Shown here: positions 6,887 through 9,901 of the stretch, piece after piece | How the letters are laid out: every line of letters starts with the position of its first letter | How positions within the stretch are numbered: the first letter of the stretch is position 1 | NCBI GenBank assembly: GCA_012513235.1 | Contig: JAAZCO010000033.1 | Span: forward strand, 1-9,901 | DNA from: Gammaproteobacteria bacterium | Lineage (GTDB): Bacteria; Pseudomonadota; Gammaproteobacteria; Pseudomonadales; Pseudomonadaceae | DNA: 9,901 nucleotides | Direction of reading: 5' to 3' | Notes under the pieces: generated by a model | What the model saw: the letters and a program-made list of their open reading frames with translations, nothing else | Databases searched by the model: none | What the model was told of the DNA's origin: nothing | Program-made: the position numbers and the translations under genes

Positions 6887-7380
6887 TACTCTTCAGTCCT
6901 TTTAACTGCCACATCCAGTTCGGTTTCCCAAAGGTAACCTAAATCTTGAAACTTACTGGCTAACTCAATAGTATCAACATCTCCATAGACTAACGCTACC
7001 CAATTACAGCGCTCAGCCAGCTCAAAAAGATATGATTCTCCCAGAGATTCCACCAGTGCTCTGGCATTATCACCTGCAAAGTATGTAATTCCACACTCAT
7101 CTAAGCGAACGTCTATCAGTCTCTTTGTAGCCATTAATTTTATTCCTGAGTGTACAGAGTCTCGTCTTCCATATAACTCAGCATTTCTATATGGAACTGG
7201 TGTATGGAGACTTTTAGGCCCCCCAAAATCACTAGAATAAATTGCGGCATAATCAAGCAGGATTAGCTTCTGTAAATCAGCCCCTCTGGGAAAAAGACTA
7301 GTTAGTATATAAACCATTCTAATCCCAAGTTCAAAAGGTGAGTTAAATGGTGCAAGTGCTCTCTTTTCTATTTTACCCAT
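6886..7380 (-). CDS. ABC-3C system middle component, MC2-like
   Basis: This 164-residue protein resembles the ABC-3C middle component 2 family, predicted winged-helix adaptors between the ATPase and the effector protein. Characteristic blocks are FNSPFELGIRMVYILTSLFP (residues about 13-32), RGADLQKLILLDYAAIYSSD, and then GGPKSLHTPVPYRNAELYGRR, here seen in order before an IKLMATKRLID segment. The C-terminal half contains a YFAGDNARALVESL stretch of the same family type. GAGAG lies close upstream of the ATG at 7378-7380. The gene overlaps the upstream gene by 13 bases and the downstream ATPase gene by one base, so production of the three proteins is probably translationally coupled. It has no enzyme motif. 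The family assignment is from remembered sequence pattern. Confidence 0.78.
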   Translation of the reverse strand: MGKIEKRALAPFNSPFELGIRMVYILTSLFPRGADLQKLILLDYAAIYSSDFGGPKSLHTPVPYRNAELYGRRDSVHSGIKLMATKRLIDVRLDECGITYFAGDNARALVESLGESYLFELAERCNWVALVYGDVDTIELASKFQDLGYLWETELDVAVKRTEE

Positions 7381-8411
7381 TTTATTCTCTCTTCATTTAC
7401 CAACTGATGACATGTTCCTGGAAGATCTGCTGGTAATAATCGTCGAGACAACGGGTTATCAGATATTTGGAGTTTCGATGCTGCATCTAATACTGCCTCT
7501 AGTTTCTCCATACTATTTTGATGCAAAGGACTTGAAGTTATACGTCTTATTCCATTAAAAACTGCTGTTTGAAGCTTATCAAATTCACCAGGAAGCACGT
7601 CTCTACTAAATCTCTTTAAACCTTCAGCACTATAGAACTCTCCACGGCAACCACCCAAATGTTCCTTATAAATATCTGAATGTAAAGCATCATCAAGAAC
7701 AAGATGACTACCTGAGTGTTCACAGTATACTTTAACAAGTTGGTTAATATAAACCTGCTCATCTTCTGTAGGCAAATGAGGGGTTTTCGGGTTTTCACCT
7801 CTTGAATGCTCTATACCAAAGAGAATCTCGTGAGCTATCAAATTTTTCGAATGTAAACTAATTAAGTCCTTAACTGAATACTCTTTTATTTTTGAATAAT
7901 CAAAAGATAACGCTATGACTGATGTTTTATCGATAAACGGAAATTTTTTAATATCAATACCTTTTTTTCCTAATTTCCAAGCATCCAAGAATTCCTTCTT
8001 TAGACTATCGGGACTTGCTATCAAATCATGTAGCGTTGGGGTAGTATTTTTAGGTGCGCATATATAGTATTTTTTTGGTGCTGGATATGTACCTAAACCA
8101 ATGTGGTACATCATTTTTGCTAACTCTGGATACAATGTAGATTCTCCGATAGCTGAACTGTATTGTTTAGCTTGATATAGATCCCATTGATTTTCAATAA
8201 GCGAGTCCATATAACGAGCTTCGATATCTCGCCCTGCATCTCCTGCACCGCCAAGTTTCTGTACAAAGCTATATTTCTTACCCTCTCCCATATTCACTCT
8301 ACAGCAGTCCTCAATGAAGCCCTCCCATTCATCTGCACTAAAAAGCTGCACTAAAGAGGACGGAGGGTATTTCTCTACACTTAATTTTTGTTTCTTTTTA
8401 TGTGAAACCAT
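7368..8411 (-). CDS. ABC-3C CTD protein with N-terminal Mrr-like nuclease domain
   Basis: This 347-residue protein is the predicted effector of the system. The N-terminal part (about 20-120) has the pattern of a PD-(D/E)xK restriction-endonuclease fold of the Mrr type: an acidic helix with Glu30 and Glu34, then GGAGDAGRDIEAR with Asp58 and Asp62, then WDLYQAKQY giving the QxK motif at Gln80-Lys82. The C-terminal part (about 215-347) resembles the ABC-3C C-terminal domain, with YINQLVKVYCEHSG, EFYSAEGLKRFSRD and LPGEFDKLQ. It is first in a three-gene operon and overlaps the middle component by 13 bases. The ATG at 8409-8411 has AAGGA about 10 bases upstream. By the family model the CTD docks on the partner proteins and the nuclease cuts DNA when triggered. 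All named catalytic residues are present, so it looks active. The basic N-terminus (KKKQK) may contact nucleic acid. Confidence 0.82.
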   Translation of the reverse strand: MVSHKKKQKLSVEKYPPSSLVQLFSADEWEGFIEDCCRVNMGEGKKYSFVQKLGGAGDAGRDIEARYMDSLIENQWDLYQAKQYSSAIGESTLYPELAKMMYHIGLGTYPAPKKYYICAPKNTTPTLHDLIASPDSLKKEFLDAWKLGKKGIDIKKFPFIDKTSVIALSFDYSKIKEYSVKDLISLHSKNLIAHEILFGIEHSRGENPKTPHLPTEDEQVYINQLVKVYCEHSGSHLVLDDALHSDIYKEHLGGCRGEFYSAEGLKRFSRDVLPGEFDKLQTAVFNGIRRITSSPLHQNSMEKLEAVLDAASKLQISDNPLSRRLLPADLPGTCHQLVNEERIKWVK

Positions 8412-8886
8412 TTAAGTTGTTTCCTTACAATTATACTTCCCAATTAAATTCAATTAAGCTGAGTTACATTACGAAAACAATTGTTAATAAGAATCCACGT
8501 TTCCCTGCTATACTAAAAAATACACATTAAAAACAGACCATTATTTATAATCAGCTAAAATAAAATTAAAAATACAAATTAGCATATACAAAACACACCT
8601 AGCATATGTCCATTTTTTTCAAAGCTAACCCATAACTTAATGATGTACTTAAAAAGCTTGGAACAAGAATAAAATATTTCTACTTACTTTTTTGCTAAAC
8701 GCGAAATTTATTAACCAACAATATAATCAAAAGCACTAAATGATGCTGCTGAACTTTCATCCACCGCAATAAAAACCTACTTGCAAGGCTCGTCATTACA
8801 TCATTTGGAGCCAGCACGCATTGGCTGCACCATGCAGTCTAACGGAAATCCAGCACCCAAAAAGAGCACCAGAAACCCACATCACT
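8412..8886. other. AT-rich non-coding leader upstream of the ABC-3C operon
   Basis: These 475 bases contain no frame I would call a gene. From 8412 to about 8760 the sequence is very AT-rich; after that it returns toward the composition of the flanking genes. A perfect TATAAT on the minus strand (8430-8435) lies just upstream of the first operon gene. A start site directly from it would fall inside the ribosome site, so the true promoter may be further upstream. TAGCATAT occurs at 8580-8587 and again at 8600-8607, exactly 20 bases apart, and AACAATTGTT at 8476-8485 is a 10-bp palindrome. Either could bind a regulator. A small CTGCA/TGCAG stem at 8825-8837 has no T tract. Confidence 0.6.
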
Positions 8887-9480
8887 CTAAGGACTAACCT
8901 CAAACTCCCCCACCAACACCGTCTGCTGTTTCTCTTCCAACCGCAAAATCACCGATTGCTGTTTGGCCTTGGGATTGCCGAAATCAGTAATCAAAGCCAA
9001 ACGTAGCGTCACGCTGCCTGAAATAAGTTGCTGCTGGTTGCCGTAGTAGTTGGCCTCAACTTTGTAGGTGCCGGGTATCGCTTGCTTCAACATAAACTCT
9101 TCCGGGCCGTAGCCTGCGGTCAAGTCGTTGGACATGCGTCCGCCCTGATGGGTCAAGCGATTGCCGTAGTAGGCGCGCTCGCCATTCGGGTCGGTCACCC
9201 AGAGATCCATATCGGTATTGTCGGCATCCCAGTTGAGCACCACGCGCAGATCAACTGGCAGGTTGCGCAACAGGCGCTGGTCAAAACGCGAGGTATCGAT
9301 CTTGTTTGGGTTAGTGGCGATTAAGGCATTTAATTCAGTTAGAGCGATCAAGCCGACTTCGGCAAAGCGTCCGTCCCACCCTTGGCAACTTCGTAAAGTG
9401 CATCTGCGGCTTTCTGCAATTCACCGCCATCTGCATAGGCCAGACCGAGATCGCGGATAGCAAAAAATACGCAAAACAGC
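8887..9480 (-). pseudogene. Frameshifted C-terminal remnant of a DUF2135 (YfaP-like) protein
   Basis: The minus-strand frame ending at 8887 encodes a full DUF2135 domain: LRVVLNWDADNTDMDLWVTD, then GERAYYGN, GGRMSNDLTAGYGPEEF and GTYKVEANYYGN. Such domains sit at the C-terminus of much larger exported proteins with VIT and von Willebrand A or tetratricopeptide-like regions. Upstream, the expected sequence continues as AIRDLGLAYADGGELQKAAD and ALYEVAKG, but in another frame; a one-base loss in the C-run at about 9375-9382 breaks the join to WDGRFAEVGLIALTELN. No more than about 35 residues of this helical repeat can be followed and the N-terminal bulk is missing. The fragment cannot be made as a normal exported protein. 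Its relation to the nearby AT-rich block suggests truncation by a rearrangement. Confidence 0.72.
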
Positions 9481-9524
9481 TAAATTTTCCAGATAGTAGG
9501 CGCTATTTAAGCGGCTATGCAGAA

Positions 9525-9806
9525 CTAAAGCAACTCCCGCCTCACACCCATCACCCGCGCCTCAACCGTACGCTGCACTTTATCTTCAATCTGACTCAGC
9601 AAGGATTCAAGCTCACGCTTTGAAGTCGCCACCACCACAAACGACCACTCGCTCGCATCGTGCCGATTAAGCTCACCACTCTCACAAACAGCCACCGCTG
9701 GATTGCGGCCAAAGCGCTCGTGCATACCGCCCATACGTTGGCGTTTTTCTTTTAAAGAGCCGCAGCCCGGCAGGGAAAAAGTGAGGGTCATAACACCGAT
9801 ATGCAT
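9525..9806 (-). CDS. DUF503 (YlxP-like) family protein
   Basis: This 93-residue protein matches the DUF503/YlxP family in length and pattern. It starts MHIGVMTLTFSLPGCGSLKE, followed by the family hallmark SLKEKR (residues 17-22), and shows SGELNRHDASEWSFVVVATSKRELESLL in the middle (split here as SGELNRHDASEW and SFVVVATSKRELESLL), then a C-terminal helix. These small ferredoxin-like-fold proteins have no settled function; in Bacillus the ylxP gene lies in the nusA-infB-rbfA translation cluster. A strong AGGAG site lies 6 bases before the ATG at 9804-9806. Here it is alone, downstream of a terminator and upstream of the DUF2135 relic, so it should have its own promoter in 9807-9873; TTGTAT with CATATT 18 bases later is a weak candidate. 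The gene looks intact. Confidence 0.85.
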   Translation of the reverse strand: MHIGVMTLTFSLPGCGSLKEKRQRMGGMHERFGRNPAVAVCESGELNRHDASEWSFVVVATSKRELESLLSQIEDKVQRTVEARVMGVRRELL

Positions 9807-9873
9807 GTCATTCTCCTAGCTAAACAATATGAGCGAGCATAGCGCATTCATACAACTTCGCCAGACAGGCAAT

Positions 9874-9901
9874 AAAAAACGCCCGCTGCAATCAATGCAG
9901 C
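9874..9901 (-). terminator. Terminator of a minus-strand gene beyond the window, cut at the edge
   Basis: On the minus strand, GCTGCA (9901-9896), a five-base loop and TGCAGC (9890-9885) form a stem, followed by GGGCG and a run of six T (9879-9874). This is the form of a rho-independent terminator. The CGCCC next to the stem at 9880-9884 suggests it continues past the window edge. It would end a minus-strand gene to the right and separate it from the DUF503 gene. Confidence 0.6.

Noticed and set aside
8887..9351. Calling the DUF2135 frame an intact 154-residue gene
   Set aside because: Homologous sequence continues upstream in another frame, there is no signal peptide or good ribosome site, and DUF2135 normally forms the end of a much larger protein.

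Overview
The window looks like chromosomal DNA of a gammaproteobacterium, most likely Pseudomonadaceae or a close relative. The best clue is a DUF2388 (TIGR02448) small exported protein next to a DUF4105-type periplasmic protein, a combination I associate with Pseudomonas-like genomes. The ArsB and ArsR sequences are also typical of gammaproteobacteria. No rRNA, tRNA, CRISPR array or recognisable transposase or integrase was seen, so the lineage is an inference from protein families only.

Layout. (1) Positions 50-1720, minus strand: a compact arsRB arsenic-resistance operon with no arsC visible, preceded by an AT-rich region with palindromes that could hold the ArsR operator. (2) Positions 1968-4258, plus strand: a two-gene unit of a DUF2388 secreted protein and a large exported protein. 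The large protein carries both a HExxH metallopeptidase-like motif and a DUF4105 (Lnb N-terminal-like) domain. The genes overlap at a TGA stop and a possible TTG start. (3) Positions about 4246-4593, minus strand: two eroded gene beginnings side by side, one from a short-chain dehydrogenase and one from an OsmC/YcaO-type protein. (4) Positions about 4600-8886: a visibly AT-richer block. It holds a 64-residue membrane protein of unknown function, a 12-bp perfect inverted repeat, a tightly overlapping three-gene minus-strand operon and a long AT-rich leader. (5) Positions 8887-9901: a frameshifted C-terminal remnant of a DUF2135 protein, an intact DUF503 (YlxP-like) gene, and a terminator cut by the window edge.

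The most interesting content is the operon at 5081-8411. Its products match the three parts of an ABC-three-component (ABC-3C) conflict system: a protein with an Mrr-like PD-(D/E)xK nuclease domain at its N-terminus and an ABC-3C C-terminal domain; a middle component of the MC2 type; and a Rad50/SMC-like ABC ATPase with a CxxC motif in its coiled-coil arm. Such systems were predicted computationally as defence or conflict modules. I infer that the ATPase senses a nucleic-acid or nucleoprotein signal and, through the middle component, licenses the nuclease. Its AT-rich composition, its place among decayed genes, and overlapping reading frames all fit an acquired accessory island.
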